From Coriobacteriaceae bacterium AM113-163 (GTDB taxonomy: Bacteria; Actinomycetota; Coriobacteriia; Coriobacteriales; Coriobacteriaceae): 64,000 nucleotides of DNA. Below, piece after piece: positions 8,360 to 16,225 of this stretch. The translations under genes were made by a program, and so were the position numbers. Below the pieces are notes generated by a model that had not been told where the DNA came from, ran no database searches, and saw only the letters and a list, made by a program, of their open reading frames with translations. Where the stretch lies: positions 94,158-158,157 of the forward strand of contig JAQDWB010000006.1 in assembly GCA_027673765.1 (NCBI GenBank). The letters run 5' to 3'. Within the stretch, counting starts at the first letter, position 1, and each line of letters begins with the position of its first letter.

Positions 8360-9091
8360 ATGGCAGACATGATCGAGATCAAGCATCTCAACAAGTACTT
8401 TGGCGACCTGCATGTGCTCAAAGATATCAATCTCACCGTCAAGCGCGGCGAGAAGCTCGTAATGATCGGGCCTTCCGGTTCAGGTAAGTCGACGCTCATC
8501 CGCTGTGTCGATTATCTTGAGGAGCCCACGTCGGGCGAGGTCATCATCGACGGTACGCCGCTCACCAAAAAGAACCACCTGGAGATGGCTCGCAAGTATA
8601 GTTCCATGGTGTTTCAGCAGTTCAACCTGTATCCCAACATGACGGTGCTCGGCAACCTGACGCTTGCGCCCATCAAGCTGCAAAAGAAGAGCAAGGAGGA
8701 GGCGACCGAGATTGCCATCGCCGCGCTCAAGCGCGTCGGCATGGCGCATAAGGCCGGCGAGTATCCGCAGAATCTCTCGGGTGGTCAGCAGCAGCGCATT
8801 GCCATCGCCCGTGCCCTGTGCACCAAACAGCCCATCATCTTGTTTGACGAGCCGACCTCGGCGCTCGACCCCGAGATGGTCCAGGAGGTTCTGGACGTTA
8901 TGATTGAGCTTGCGCAGGAGGACATCACCATGATCTGCGTGACGCATGAGATGGGCTTTGCGCGCCAGGTGGCCGACCGCGTCATCTTTATGGAGGACGG
9001 CCGCATCCTGGAGGAGGGCACGCCCGAGCACTTCTTCGATAACCCCGAGAACCCGCGCTGCCGCGAGTTCCTGTCCAAGATTCTGCACTAG
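8360..9091 (+). CDS. glnQ: Polar amino-acid ABC transporter ATPase (GlnQ type)
   Basis: 243 residues; GGGAAGGG before the ATG. Walker [10 protein letters not shown] at residues 37-45, Q-loop '[13 protein letters not shown]', signature [15 protein letters not shown], Walker B '[13 protein letters not shown]' and the switch His in '[10 protein letters not shown]' are all intact. It would energise uptake of a polar amino acid (glutamine, glutamate, cystine or arginine cannot be told apart). First gene of a four-gene operon with binding protein and two permeases; the stop is 9 bp from the next gene. Confidence 0.95.
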   Translation: MADMIEIKHLNKYFGDLHVLKDINLTVKRGEKLVMIGPSGSGKSTLIRCVDYLEEPTSGEVIIDGTPLTKKNHLEMARKYSSMVFQQFNLYPNMTVLGNLTLAPIKLQKKSKEEATEIAIAALKRVGMAHKAGEYPQNLSGGQQQRIAIARALCTKQPIILFDEPTSALDPEMVQEVLDVMIELAQEDITMICVTHEMGFARQVADRVIFMEDGRILEEGTPEHFFDNPENPRCREFLSKILH

Positions 9092-9099
9092 GCGCGGTG

Positions 9100-9975
9100 A
9101 TGGACATGACGGATATGACGAGGGCGGCTGTATCGCGCCGTCACTTTTTGCAGCTGGCGGGCGCCGGCATGCTCGCGCTGACGGGGACCGCGCTCACCGG
9201 TTGCGGCAACTCCACCAGCGGCGAGGGTTCCGACAAGGGATCCAAGCTTGCGGCCATCAAGTCGCGCGGCCATCTGAATGCCGGTGTCAAGAAAGATGTT
9301 CCCGGCTACGGCTATTACGACACCGCCAAAGGCCGCTTTGAGGGCATGGAAGTCGATTTGTGCTACCAGATCGCCGCCGCTGTCTTTGGCGTGAGCTACA
9401 AGGAAGCCCGTGCCCAGGAGCTTGTCGAGTTTACCGACGTAACGCCCAAGACACGCGGCCCGCTGATCGATAACGGCCAACTCGACGTGGTCGCGGCGAC
9501 CTACACCATCACCGACGAGCGCAAGAAGAGCTGGGATTTCTCGACGCCGTACCGCACCGACTACGTGGGACTCATGGTCAAGAAGCGTTCGGGCTTTACC
9601 TCGATTGAGGACCTGGACGGCAAGGTCATCGGCGTGAGCCAGGGTGCCACCACGCAGGGCCTGATCGAGCAGATGATCAAGGACAACGGCTTTAGCTGCA
9701 AGCCCGAGTTTAGGGCCTTTAGCGGCTACCCCATCATCAAGAGCTCGCTCGACGCCGGCAATATCGACGTCTTTGCCATGGACCGCTCCACGCTGGCCGG
9801 TTACATGAACGAGACCGTTGAGCTGCTGCAGCCCGAGGTCAAGTTTGGCGAGCAGGGCTACGGCGTGGCGACCAAGAAGGGCTGCGACCTTTCGGCCGTG
9901 GTCGATCAGGTGATTTGCGACCGTCTGGCCGACGGCTGGCTCGACCAAGAGGTCAAGACCTGGGGTCTTGTATAG
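9100..9975 (+). CDS. ABC transporter substrate-binding lipoprotein, Tat-type leader
   Basis: I start at ATG 9100; a GTG one codon earlier and ATGs at 9109 and 9118 are alternatives. The leader has twin arginines followed by HFL (about residues 13-17), a hydrophobic core and the lipobox LTGC with Cys35, so this is probably a Tat-exported lipoprotein. The body is a family 3 solute-binding protein ('LAAIKSRGHLNAGVKKDVPG', 'GMEVDLCYQIAAAVFG', 'DNGQLDVVAATYTIT'). It captures the amino acid for the GlnQ-type transporter of the operon. Confidence 0.93.
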   Translation: MDMTDMTRAAVSRRHFLQLAGAGMLALTGTALTGCGNSTSGEGSDKGSKLAAIKSRGHLNAGVKKDVPGYGYYDTAKGRFEGMEVDLCYQIAAAVFGVSYKEARAQELVEFTDVTPKTRGPLIDNGQLDVVAATYTITDERKKSWDFSTPYRTDYVGLMVKKRSGFTSIEDLDGKVIGVSQGATTQGLIEQMIKDNGFSCKPEFRAFSGYPIIKSSLDAGNIDVFAMDRSTLAGYMNETVELLQPEVKFGEQGYGVATKKGCDLSAVVDQVICDRLADGWLDQEVKTWGLV

Positions 9976-10000
9976 GCGCATCGTCCAAGGAAGGAATCAA

Positions 10001-10747
10001 ATGCTCGAAGGATTATTTGACGCCGACCGTTGGTCGACGACATTTCAAAACATGGGGCCCTTCTGGGAGGGCTTTGGCGTGACGCTACAGGTGGTTGTTG
10101 CCGGTCTGCTGCTGTCGCTGGTGCTGGGCACGCTGCTGGGTGTGTTCTCTACCACCCGTTCGCGCGTGCTGCGCGCTATAAGCCGTGTGTACGTGGAGTT
10201 TTACCAGAACACTCCGTTGCCCGTTCAGGTGCTCTTTATGTACATGGCCGGTCCGCAGTTTTTGCAGGCCATAACTGGTGGCGACCAGCCGGTGCGCATC
10301 GCGCCGTTCGTGCTGGGCTTCTTGGGCGTGGGCCTGTATCACGCGGCCTACATTTCGGAGGTCATCCGCACCGGTATCGAGGCCGTTCCGCGCGGTCAGA
10401 TGGAGGCGGCCCAGAGCCAGGGCTTCACCCGTGCGCAGGCATACTGGTACATTGTGCTGCCCCAGACGTTCAAGATCATTTTGCCGCCGCTGTGTAACCA
10501 GGCGCTCAACCTGGTCAAGAACACGTCGGTGCTGGCGCTTGTGGCCGGCGGCGACCTTATGTACCGTTCCGACAACTTTGTGAGTCTGTACGGTTACCTG
10601 CAGGGATACATCGTCTGCTGCCTTATGTACTTCATCATCTGCTTTCCGCTCGCCATGCTGGTGCAGTGGCTCGAGCGCCGCTCCAAGGAGCGTCCGCGCG
10701 GCGTGAGCCTGGCCGAGCTGGGGCTCGACAACGTAGAGGAGGCCTAG
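10001..10747 (+). CDS. Polar amino-acid ABC transporter permease 1
   Basis: 248 residues from ATG 10001, preceded by AAGGAAGG; upstream in-frame codons overlap the binding-protein gene. Typical HisM/GlnP family: several membrane helices and the EAA loop 'QMEAAQSQGFTRAQAYWYIVLPQ' that docks to the ATPase. It pairs with the next gene to form a heterodimeric channel. Stop and next start are 3 bp apart. Confidence 0.95.
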   Translation: MLEGLFDADRWSTTFQNMGPFWEGFGVTLQVVVAGLLLSLVLGTLLGVFSTTRSRVLRAISRVYVEFYQNTPLPVQVLFMYMAGPQFLQAITGGDQPVRIAPFVLGFLGVGLYHAAYISEVIRTGIEAVPRGQMEAAQSQGFTRAQAYWYIVLPQTFKIILPPLCNQALNLVKNTSVLALVAGGDLMYRSDNFVSLYGYLQGYIVCCLMYFIICFPLAMLVQWLERRSKERPRGVSLAELGLDNVEEA

Positions 10748-10750
10748 CGC

Positions 10751-11389
10751 ATGGAAATCTTCAACGCGACCAACCTGCTCTACATTTGGGGCGGCTTTGT
10801 TAAGACCATAGAGATCTCGGCGCTGTCGATCTTTTTCTCGCTCATCTTTGGCACGGTCCTGGCGCTCGTTAAAAGCTATGCGCCCCGCCCATTCCGTATT
10901 TTGGTGAGCGCCTATATCGAGCTGTTCCGTTGCACGCCGAACCTGCTGTGGATCCTGTTCATCTACTTTACGGTGCAGGGTTTGGACATTGTGATTTCGA
11001 CCATCGCCTTTACGCTGTTTACCAGCGCTGTTATGGCCGAGATTGTGCGCGGCGGCCTCAACTCGATTCCGCGCGGCCAGTTTGAGGCGGCGCAGAGCCA
11101 GGGCTTCGGCTTCTTTGCCACCATGCGCTACATCATTCTGCCGCAGACGTTTAAGACGATCATTCCGGCGTTGTTTAGCCAGTGCACGACCGTCATTAAG
11201 GACAGCTCGTATCTTTCGGGCATTAACGTGGCCGAGCTCATGTACACGGCAAACGTCGTGATGGCCCACGCGATCGATCTGTCGCAGGTGCTTATGCTCT
11301 ACGGCTTGGTGTTTGCGATGTACTTTGTGCTCAACTTTGGTATCTCGCTGCTGGTCCGAGCATATCAGCGCCGCATCGTAGCCGCATAG
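10751..11389 (+). CDS. Polar amino-acid ABC transporter permease 2
   Basis: 212 residues; GAGGAGG ribosome site within the end of permease 1. HisM/GlnP-type permease with EAA loop 'QFEAAQSQGFGFFATMRYI' and about five helices. Two non-identical permeases next to one ATPase and one binding protein indicate a heterodimeric transmembrane core. The stop codon abuts a 106-bp inverted repeat that probably ends transcription. Confidence 0.95.
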   Translation: MEIFNATNLLYIWGGFVKTIEISALSIFFSLIFGTVLALVKSYAPRPFRILVSAYIELFRCTPNLLWILFIYFTVQGLDIVISTIAFTLFTSAVMAEIVRGGLNSIPRGQFEAAQSQGFGFFATMRYIILPQTFKTIIPALFSQCTTVIKDSSYLSGINVAELMYTANVVMAHAIDLSQVLMLYGLVFAMYFVLNFGISLLVRAYQRRIVAA

Positions 11390-11495
11390 TCCTGCTTCCC
11401 CAAGCACGGCACCTTGCCCCTCAATCGTCGCTTGCGTACATTTAGTACGCGGCGCTCCTCTTTCGGGGCAATCTGCCGCACTTGGGAAACCAGGA
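11390..11495. repeat. 106-bp imperfect inverted repeat touching the operon stop codon
   Basis: Arms of ~31 bp: left begins TCCTGCTTCCCCAAG at 11390, right ends CTTGGGAAACCAGGA at 11495. Inside are GCGTAC/GTACGC dyads. The first base follows the TAG of permease 2. It may work as a terminator or RNA-stabilising structure. Confidence 0.7.
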
Positions 11496-11560
11496 CGGTC
11501 GTAAGTGACAAAATGGGAATCAGGAATCGCCTATTTCTCATTTGTTAGAAAGGAATCGCG

Positions 11561-12184
11561 ATGAGCGATCTGGAGAACAAGAAGAGTCCCGTGGTCATTA
11601 CCATCGCGCGCGACTTTGGTGCCGAGGGCCACGAGATTGGACGCATCCTCGCCAACGAGTTGGGGATTCCTCTGTACGATAACGAGCTGCTAGTGCGTGC
11701 GTCGCTGCGTGCGGGTGAGTCGCTCGACAAGATGGCCGCCTATGACGAACGTCTGGCCGTGGAGAACATGGCGTTTCTGCCCGACCGCTACGATGCACGT
11801 TCGTACTCGGATAAGTTGTTCCAAAAGATGAGCCAGGTGATTTTGGATCTGGGCGAGACCGAGAGCTGCATTATCGAGGGTCGCCTGTCCGACTACCTGC
11901 TGCGTAACAACCCCAACCACATCGCCGTGCTGGTGACTGCGCCCTTTGAGGACCGCGTCGAGATCGTGCGCAAGAAGCGTGGCCTTAACAAAAAGAAGGG
12001 TGCCAAGCTGGTCAAGCAGCAGCAGAAGGCGCGTGAGGCGTTCTACAAGCGCTACAGCGCCGGCAAGTGGAAGATGACGAGCGGTAAGGATATCGTCGTC
12101 AATCGCGCCAAGCTGGGCCGCGAAGGCTGCAAAGACGTTATCGCCGCTGCCTACCGCTATAAAGTCGCCCAGCTCGAAGCCTAA
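11561..12184 (+). CDS. Cytidylate-kinase-like family protein
   Basis: 207 residues; GAAAGGAATCGCG before the ATG. The N-terminus 'VITIARDFGAEGHEIGRILANELGIPLYDNELL' matches the cytidylate_kin2 family: a P-loop NTPase of nucleoside-monophosphate kinase fold in which the usual GxxGxGK[ST] is replaced by a looser glycine-containing loop. True Cmk enzymes differ in the NMP-binding part, so the substrate is unknown. Monocistronic, followed by a hairpin. Confidence 0.85.
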   Translation: MSDLENKKSPVVITIARDFGAEGHEIGRILANELGIPLYDNELLVRASLRAGESLDKMAAYDERLAVENMAFLPDRYDARSYSDKLFQKMSQVILDLGETESCIIEGRLSDYLLRNNPNHIAVLVTAPFEDRVEIVRKKRGLNKKKGAKLVKQQQKAREAFYKRYSAGKWKMTSGKDIVVNRAKLGREGCKDVIAAAYRYKVAQLEA

Positions 12185-12190
12185 CCGACC

Positions 12191-12232
12191 AAAACCACCA
12201 CAAAGGGGACAGGCACCTTTGTGGTGGTTTTT
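12191..12232 (+). terminator. Hairpin terminator, repeat copy 1
   Basis: AAAACCACCACAAAGG pairs with CCTTTGTGGTGGTTTT around GGACAGGCA, then TTGTTTT. The same sequence appears as a reverse complement at 12525-12560, so it is also a repeat. Confidence 0.75.
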
Positions 12233-12288
12233 GTTTTAGGCCGAGGGGAAGGCCTTGGCGGCAGTGCCTATCCTCGGCTTTTGCATAG

Positions 12289-12505
12289 TCTCGATCTGTA
12301 ACACCAAGCCAGCGAAAATGGCTCTAACTGTTACAGATTTAGATGAACCGTTCGGCCGTCAGCCCAACGTCTTGATCTGTAACACCAGGCGGCATATTTG
12401 GTCTCTAACTGTTACAGATTGAGATGCGGCGTGGGCGGCCGGCACAATATCTCGATCTGTAACAACTGCAGGGCTCAACGGACTCCAACTGTTACAGATT
12501 GAGAC
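12289..12505. repeat. Three palindromic repeat units at 80-81 bp spacing (cluster 1)
   Basis: Units begin at 12289, 12370 and 12450. Each is ~56 bp: TCTCGATCTGTAACA on the left, a variable ~25-bp middle, and CTGTTACAGATTGAGA or a close variant on the right, so each unit can fold into a hairpin. Units are separated by ~24 bp of unrelated sequence. The same unit occurs at 37433-37607 and 39863-39998. It resembles REPIN-type elements. No protein gene lies in this 460-bp gap. Confidence 0.85.
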
Positions 12506-12524
12506 AAAACGATCAGGCAAGTCC

Positions 12525-12560
12525 AAAACCACCACAAAGGTGCCTGTCTCCTTTGTGGTG
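12525..12560 (-). repeat. Hairpin repeat copy 2, opposite orientation
   Basis: Nearly the reverse complement of 12191-12232 (arms ACCACCACAAAGG / CCTTTGTGGTG, inner GTGCCTGTCTC). The two copies bracket the three 80-bp units. Confidence 0.7.
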
Positions 12561-12578
12561 ATCTGGGGTCTGGCATAG

Positions 12579-12617
12579 AAAAAGTCCCCGCCGGGCGTGT
12601 GCTCGACGGGGACTTTG
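12579..12617 (-). terminator. Terminator of the nfn operon
   Basis: On the minus strand AAAGTCCCCG pairs with CGGGGACTTT and is followed by TTTC, 28 bp after the nfnB stop. Confidence 0.8.
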
Positions 12618-12644
12618 CCGTTTGATGGCTAGCGCTGTGGGTGA

Positions 12645-14054
12645 TTACTCGCCCAGCAGGCTCTTGGTGATGGAAGCGGCGGCCTTCTTGCCGGCGCCCA
12701 TCGCCAGAATGACCGTAGCGGCACCGGTGACGATGTCGCCGCCGGCCCAGATGCGGGGATCGGTGGTCTGGCCGGTCTCCTCGTCGGCAACGATGTAGCC
12801 CCACTTGTTGAGCTCCATCTTGCCGCCGATCTTGGCAGCGAAGGGGTTGGCGTTGGTGCCGATAGCCGAAATAGCGACGTCGCAGGGGATCTCCTCGATG
12901 GCGCCCTCGATGGGCACCGGGCGACGACGGCCGGACTCGTCGGGCTCGCCGAGCTCCATCTTCTGGACCTTGACGGCGCACACGGAGCCGTCCTCGCCAG
13001 CGACAAACTCGAGCGGGGAGACGAGCGGCAGAACCTCGACGCCCTCGGCCTTAGCATGGTGCAGCTCGGCGCGACGGCAGGGCATCTCGTCCTCGGTACG
13101 ACGGTAGGCGATGATGGCGTGCTCGGCGCCCAGGCGCTTGGCGGTACGGACGGCGTCCATAGCCACGTTGCCGCCACCAAAGACGACGACGTTCTTGCCG
13201 TGCTTGGTGGGGGTGTCGTACTCGGGGAACTTGTTGGCCTTCATCAGGTTCACGCGGGTGAGGTACTCGTTAGCGAAGAAGACGTTGGGCAGGTTCTCGC
13301 CGGGGACGTTGAGGAACTTGGGCAGGCCTGCGCCGGTCGCCACGTAGATGGCGTCGAAGCCCTGCTCGAACAGCTCCTCGGCCGTGGCCATATTGCCCAC
13401 GACGGAGTTGTACTCAAACTTGACGCCCATGTCCTCCAGGCCGTCAATCTCGCGCTTGACGACTGCCTTGGGCAGACGGAACTCGGGGATGCCGTAGACC
13501 AGCACGCCGCCGCCGGTGAAGAATGCCTCGAAGACGGTAACGTCAAAACCGTTACGGGCGAGCTCGCCGGCGCAGGTGATGCCGGACGGGCCGGAGCCGA
13601 CGACAGCGACCTTCTTGCCGTTCTTGGGGGCCATCTTGGGCGTGGAGGCGAGCTCGGGGCGGTCGCCCAAGAAGCGCTCGAGCTGGCCGATGGCCACGGG
13701 CTCGGACTTCTTGCCACGGATGCACTTGCCCTCGCACTGGTTCTCCTGCGGGCAGACGCGGCCGCAGATGGCGGGAAGCATGGAGTCCTCGCGAATGGTA
13801 TCGAGAGCGCCGCCGAAGTCCTTCGCGCGGATCTGCTCGATAAAGCGGGGAATGTTGATGTTGACGGGGCAGCCCTCAACACAGAACGGCTTCTTGCAGT
13901 TGAGGCAGCGCTCGGCCTCGGCCAGCGCCATCTCCTCGGTGAAGCCCTTGTCGACGGGGCGGAAGTCGCAGGCGCGCTCGGCAGCCGGCTCCTCGTTATC
14001 GGGGGTGCGGGGCGACTTCATATCGGCAACGAAACGACCGTTAACTAGTGGCAT
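12645..14054 (-). CDS. nfnB: NADPH-binding subunit of NADH-dependent ferredoxin:NADP oxidoreductase (GltD-like)
   Basis: 469 residues of the glutamate-synthase small-subunit (GltD/GltA) family. Two Fe-S ligand sets are visible: C50, C53, C58, C62 and C97, C101, C107, C111. They are followed by an FAD-binding 'VAVVGSGPSGITCAGELAR' and an NADPH-binding 'VVVFGGGNVAMDAVRTAKRLG' motif. By itself this could be called GltD, but the partner gene directly upstream (overlapping by 10 bp) is the flavin/[2Fe-2S] NfnA subunit and no large GltB is present. That supports an electron-bifurcating NfnAB: NADH plus reduced ferredoxin reduce NADP+. Cytosolic. Confidence 0.88.
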   Translation of the reverse strand: MPLVNGRFVADMKSPRTPDNEEPAAERACDFRPVDKGFTEEMALAEAERCLNCKKPFCVEGCPVNINIPRFIEQIRAKDFGGALDTIREDSMLPAICGRVCPQENQCEGKCIRGKKSEPVAIGQLERFLGDRPELASTPKMAPKNGKKVAVVGSGPSGITCAGELARNGFDVTVFEAFFTGGGVLVYGIPEFRLPKAVVKREIDGLEDMGVKFEYNSVVGNMATAEELFEQGFDAIYVATGAGLPKFLNVPGENLPNVFFANEYLTRVNLMKANKFPEYDTPTKHGKNVVVFGGGNVAMDAVRTAKRLGAEHAIIAYRRTEDEMPCRRAELHHAKAEGVEVLPLVSPLEFVAGEDGSVCAVKVQKMELGEPDESGRRRPVPIEGAIEEIPCDVAISAIGTNANPFAAKIGGKMELNKWGYIVADEETGQTTDPRIWAGGDIVTGAATVILAMGAGKKAAASITKSLLGE

Positions 14055-14884
14055 GCGCAGCTCTTTTCCTCATAGGCCTTGAGGGACTCGCCCTCTTCGG
14101 AACGGTAAGCGGCCTGGCGGGCACGAAGGTCATCCCAGTCGACCAGGGTGGCATCGAAGTCGGGGCCGTCGACGCAAGCGAACTTGGTCACGCCGCCCAC
14201 CTCGACGCGGCAGCAGCCGCACATGCCGGTTCCGTCAACCATGATGGGGTTGAGCGACGCGGTGATGGGGGTGTCGTACTTCTGGGCGGTGAGGGTCGAG
14301 AACTTCATCATCGGAACGGGGCCGACGCAGAAGACCTGGCTCACGGCCTTGTCCTGCAGCAGGCGCTCCAGCGGAGCGGTGACAACGCCCTGCTCGCCGT
14401 AGGAGCCGTCGTCGGTGGTGATGTGGATGTGGTCCTCGTCGAGGAGCTCGCGGAACTGGTCCTCCATGAGCAGGAGGTCCTTGGTGCGGGCGCCCATGAT
14501 GGCGTGCACCTCGTGACCGGTCTCGACCAGGTGCTTGGCGACCGGGAAGGCAATTGCCAGGCCGACGCCGCCGCCAATGACGGCGCAGGGGCCCTCGGCC
14601 ATCTCGGTGGGAACGCCCAGCGGGCCCACGACGTCGCGCAGCGACTTGCCGGCCTCGTAGGTGGAAAGCATCTCGGTGGTCTTGCCGATCACCATGAAGA
14701 TGAACTCGACCCAGCCCTCGTCACCGTTCCAGCCGGCCAGGGTAAACGGGACACGCTCGCCCGTCTCGTTGGCGCGAACCATGAGGAACTGTCCAGCGTG
14801 CGCATGTTTGGCGATTGCGGGCGCCTCGATGCGGAACTTGAACACCTTCTCCGAGAACTGCGTCTTCTCCAGGATCTTATACAT
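14045..14884 (-). CDS. nfnA: FAD/[2Fe-2S] subunit of NfnAB (dihydroorotate dehydrogenase electron-transfer-like)
   Basis: 279 residues; GAGAGGGG before the ATG. A ferredoxin-reductase-like FAD domain ('RVPFTLAGW' flavin motif, about residues 1-95) is followed by an NAD-binding domain starting 'CAVIGGGVGLAIAFPVA' (about 100). A C-terminal [2Fe-2S] site follows, with D217 and cysteines 222, 224, 225 and 237. PyrK and SudB are close relatives; the downstream GltD-like gene favours NfnA. It would take electrons from NADH and pass them to the ferredoxin and NADP sites of NfnB. Confidence 0.87.
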   Translation of the reverse strand: MYKILEKTQFSEKVFKFRIEAPAIAKHAHAGQFLMVRANETGERVPFTLAGWNGDEGWVEFIFMVIGKTTEMLSTYEAGKSLRDVVGPLGVPTEMAEGPCAVIGGGVGLAIAFPVAKHLVETGHEVHAIMGARTKDLLLMEDQFRELLDEDHIHITTDDGSYGEQGVVTAPLERLLQDKAVSQVFCVGPVPMMKFSTLTAQKYDTPITASLNPIMVDGTGMCGCCRVEVGGVTKFACVDGPDFDATLVDWDDLRARQAAYRSEEGESLKAYEEKSCACH

Positions 14885-15043
14885 AGAACCCCTCTCTTGT
14901 TAGGGCCGCCGAACCGTGCCTCCACGGAAATGGACGGTAGCCCGAATAAAACCGTACGCGCACAGGCGTTGTGCAGACATACGGTACAAATTATACCCTC
15001 ATGGGCATGTCGCTTACGTGTATCTTCGGCAGGCGGAAAAGTG

Positions 15044-15243
15044 ACCTGCCAAAAAGGGACAGGTTTATTTCGGCAGGTTTTATCAGGCAAAACGACAAAG
15101 GGGGCCGGCCTCGCGCATCGGTGGGGCCGGCCCCCTTTGGGGCGCTGCATATGTATGGCGGCGCAGGACTTATTGCGATGCGGCCGCGGCGGCGTTTTCG
15201 CACATAAAACCTGCCAAAATAAACCTGTCCCTTTTTGGTAGGT
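15044..15243. repeat. 200-bp inverted repeat enclosing a GC-rich hairpin
   Basis: Left arm ACCTGCCAAAAAGGGACAGG (15044 on) continues into GTTTATTTCGGCAGG; the right arm ends at 15243 with CCTGTCCCTTTTTGG then TAGGT. In the middle, AAAGGGGGCCGGCC (15097-15110) pairs with GGCCGGCCCCCTTT (15125-15138), a strong bidirectional terminator-like stem. The element ends at the pth stop codon. The rest of the 14885-15244 gap shows no gene. Confidence 0.75.
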
Positions 15244-15244
15244 T

Positions 15245-15874
15245 TTAGTGCTTACCGTTGGCGGAGGCGGCGCCGTTGACGTGGTCGCGGGCATAGATCA
15301 CGCCGTGCACGATGGCGAGGCCCGCGGCGTCGGCCGCGCGGGCGCAGGTGTCCTGGAAATCCTCGGCCTCGCGGGCACGCAGCTGCTTGAGCACGTAGTC
15401 GGCCACGGCCATCTTGCCGGGAGGGTTGCCGATGCCGGTGCGGATACGGCTAAAGTCGCGGCTGCCCATCTTGTCGATGATGGAGCGCAGGCCGTTGTGA
15501 CCGGCATGGCCTCCGCCCACCTTGACGCGCACGTCACCGGCGGGAATGTCGAGCTCGTCGTGGATGACGAGCAGCTCCTCGGCCTTGATCTTGTACTCGC
15601 GGCAGAGCTTGGAGATGGGTCCGCCCGAGGTGTTCATGTACGACTGAGGCTTGACCAGTACAATCTGGCGCTTGCCGCCCTCTTCCTCGGGATCGTTGAT
15701 GTTGATGAGCGCGACCTCGGCGCCGGCCTGGTTTTTCCAGTACGTGACACCGGCCTGACGGGCCAGCTCATCGATCGCCTTAAAGCCGGCGTTGTGGCGG
15801 GTTTCGGCATATTCCTCGCCCGGGTTGCCAAGCCCGGCAACCATGCGAATCTTAAGCGGCTGTGCAGCTGCCAT
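15245..15874 (-). CDS. pth: Peptidyl-tRNA hydrolase
   Basis: 209 residues from the ATG at 15874; an ATG two codons earlier sits too close to the AAAGG ribosome site. Hallmarks are 'VAGLGNPGEEYAETRHNAGF' (catalytic His in TRHN), 'KPQSYMNTSGG', 'VIHDELDIPAG' (catalytic Asp) and 'GGGHAGHNGLRSI'. It frees tRNA from peptidyl-tRNA dropped by ribosomes. Slightly long for the family, with an extra ~10 residues in 'NINDPEEEGGKRQI'. The last bases meet a long inverted repeat. Confidence 0.95.
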   Translation of the reverse strand: MAAAQPLKIRMVAGLGNPGEEYAETRHNAGFKAIDELARQAGVTYWKNQAGAEVALININDPEEEGGKRQIVLVKPQSYMNTSGGPISKLCREYKIKAEELLVIHDELDIPAGDVRVKVGGGHAGHNGLRSIIDKMGSRDFSRIRTGIGNPPGKMAVADYVLKQLRAREAEDFQDTCARAADAAGLAIVHGVIYARDHVNGAASANGKH

Positions 15875-15988
15875 GTTCATCCTTTCGTTGATTTGTCGCC
15901 TGCTATGGTGAGCGACCCTGTTGCCGCTGTCAAATGGAGGGTAATTGAGGGCGTTTGGGGGCGTTTGGACGGACGTCGAAATCCGAGG

Positions 15989-16192
15989 TGGACAGTTAGT
16001 TCAGATACGTATAAGTTCTGAGGACTCGAATTACTCAATTCAATGCCGATACGTTGTTTTGGAGCTTTAGTTAGTCCATATGGCGCTGTTTTGAAGTCTA
16101 CCCTGCCTTCAAATAGGGCGAATGGTATAGAGATAGCTGCAAAACAGTCTAATTCAATGCGTCCATTTATACGTATTTGAACTAACTGCCCA
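15989..16192. repeat. 204-bp terminal-inverted-repeat element, copy 1
   Basis: Starts TGGACAGTTAGTTCAGAT at 15989 and ends with its near reverse complement (TTTGAACTAACTGCCCA) at 16192; one arm has two mismatches. The interior is A/T-rich, has no credible gene and is unrelated to the interiors of copies 2 (17517) and 3 (56484), yet all are 203-204 bp. No obvious target duplication. Could be a MITE-like element or a structured regulatory cassette. Confidence 0.85.
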
Positions 16193-16225
16193 GCCCTGCT
16201 CGACGGCGCACGGGTGATTCGCCGT

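Noticed and set aside
12289-12505. CRISPR array
   Set aside because: Regular period but the units themselves are long hairpins with variable middles, only 2-3 per locus, and no cas genes are present.
13056-14048. 330-residue plus-strand frame opposite nfnB
   Set aside because: Shadow of the GltD-like gene; no ribosome site or known domain.
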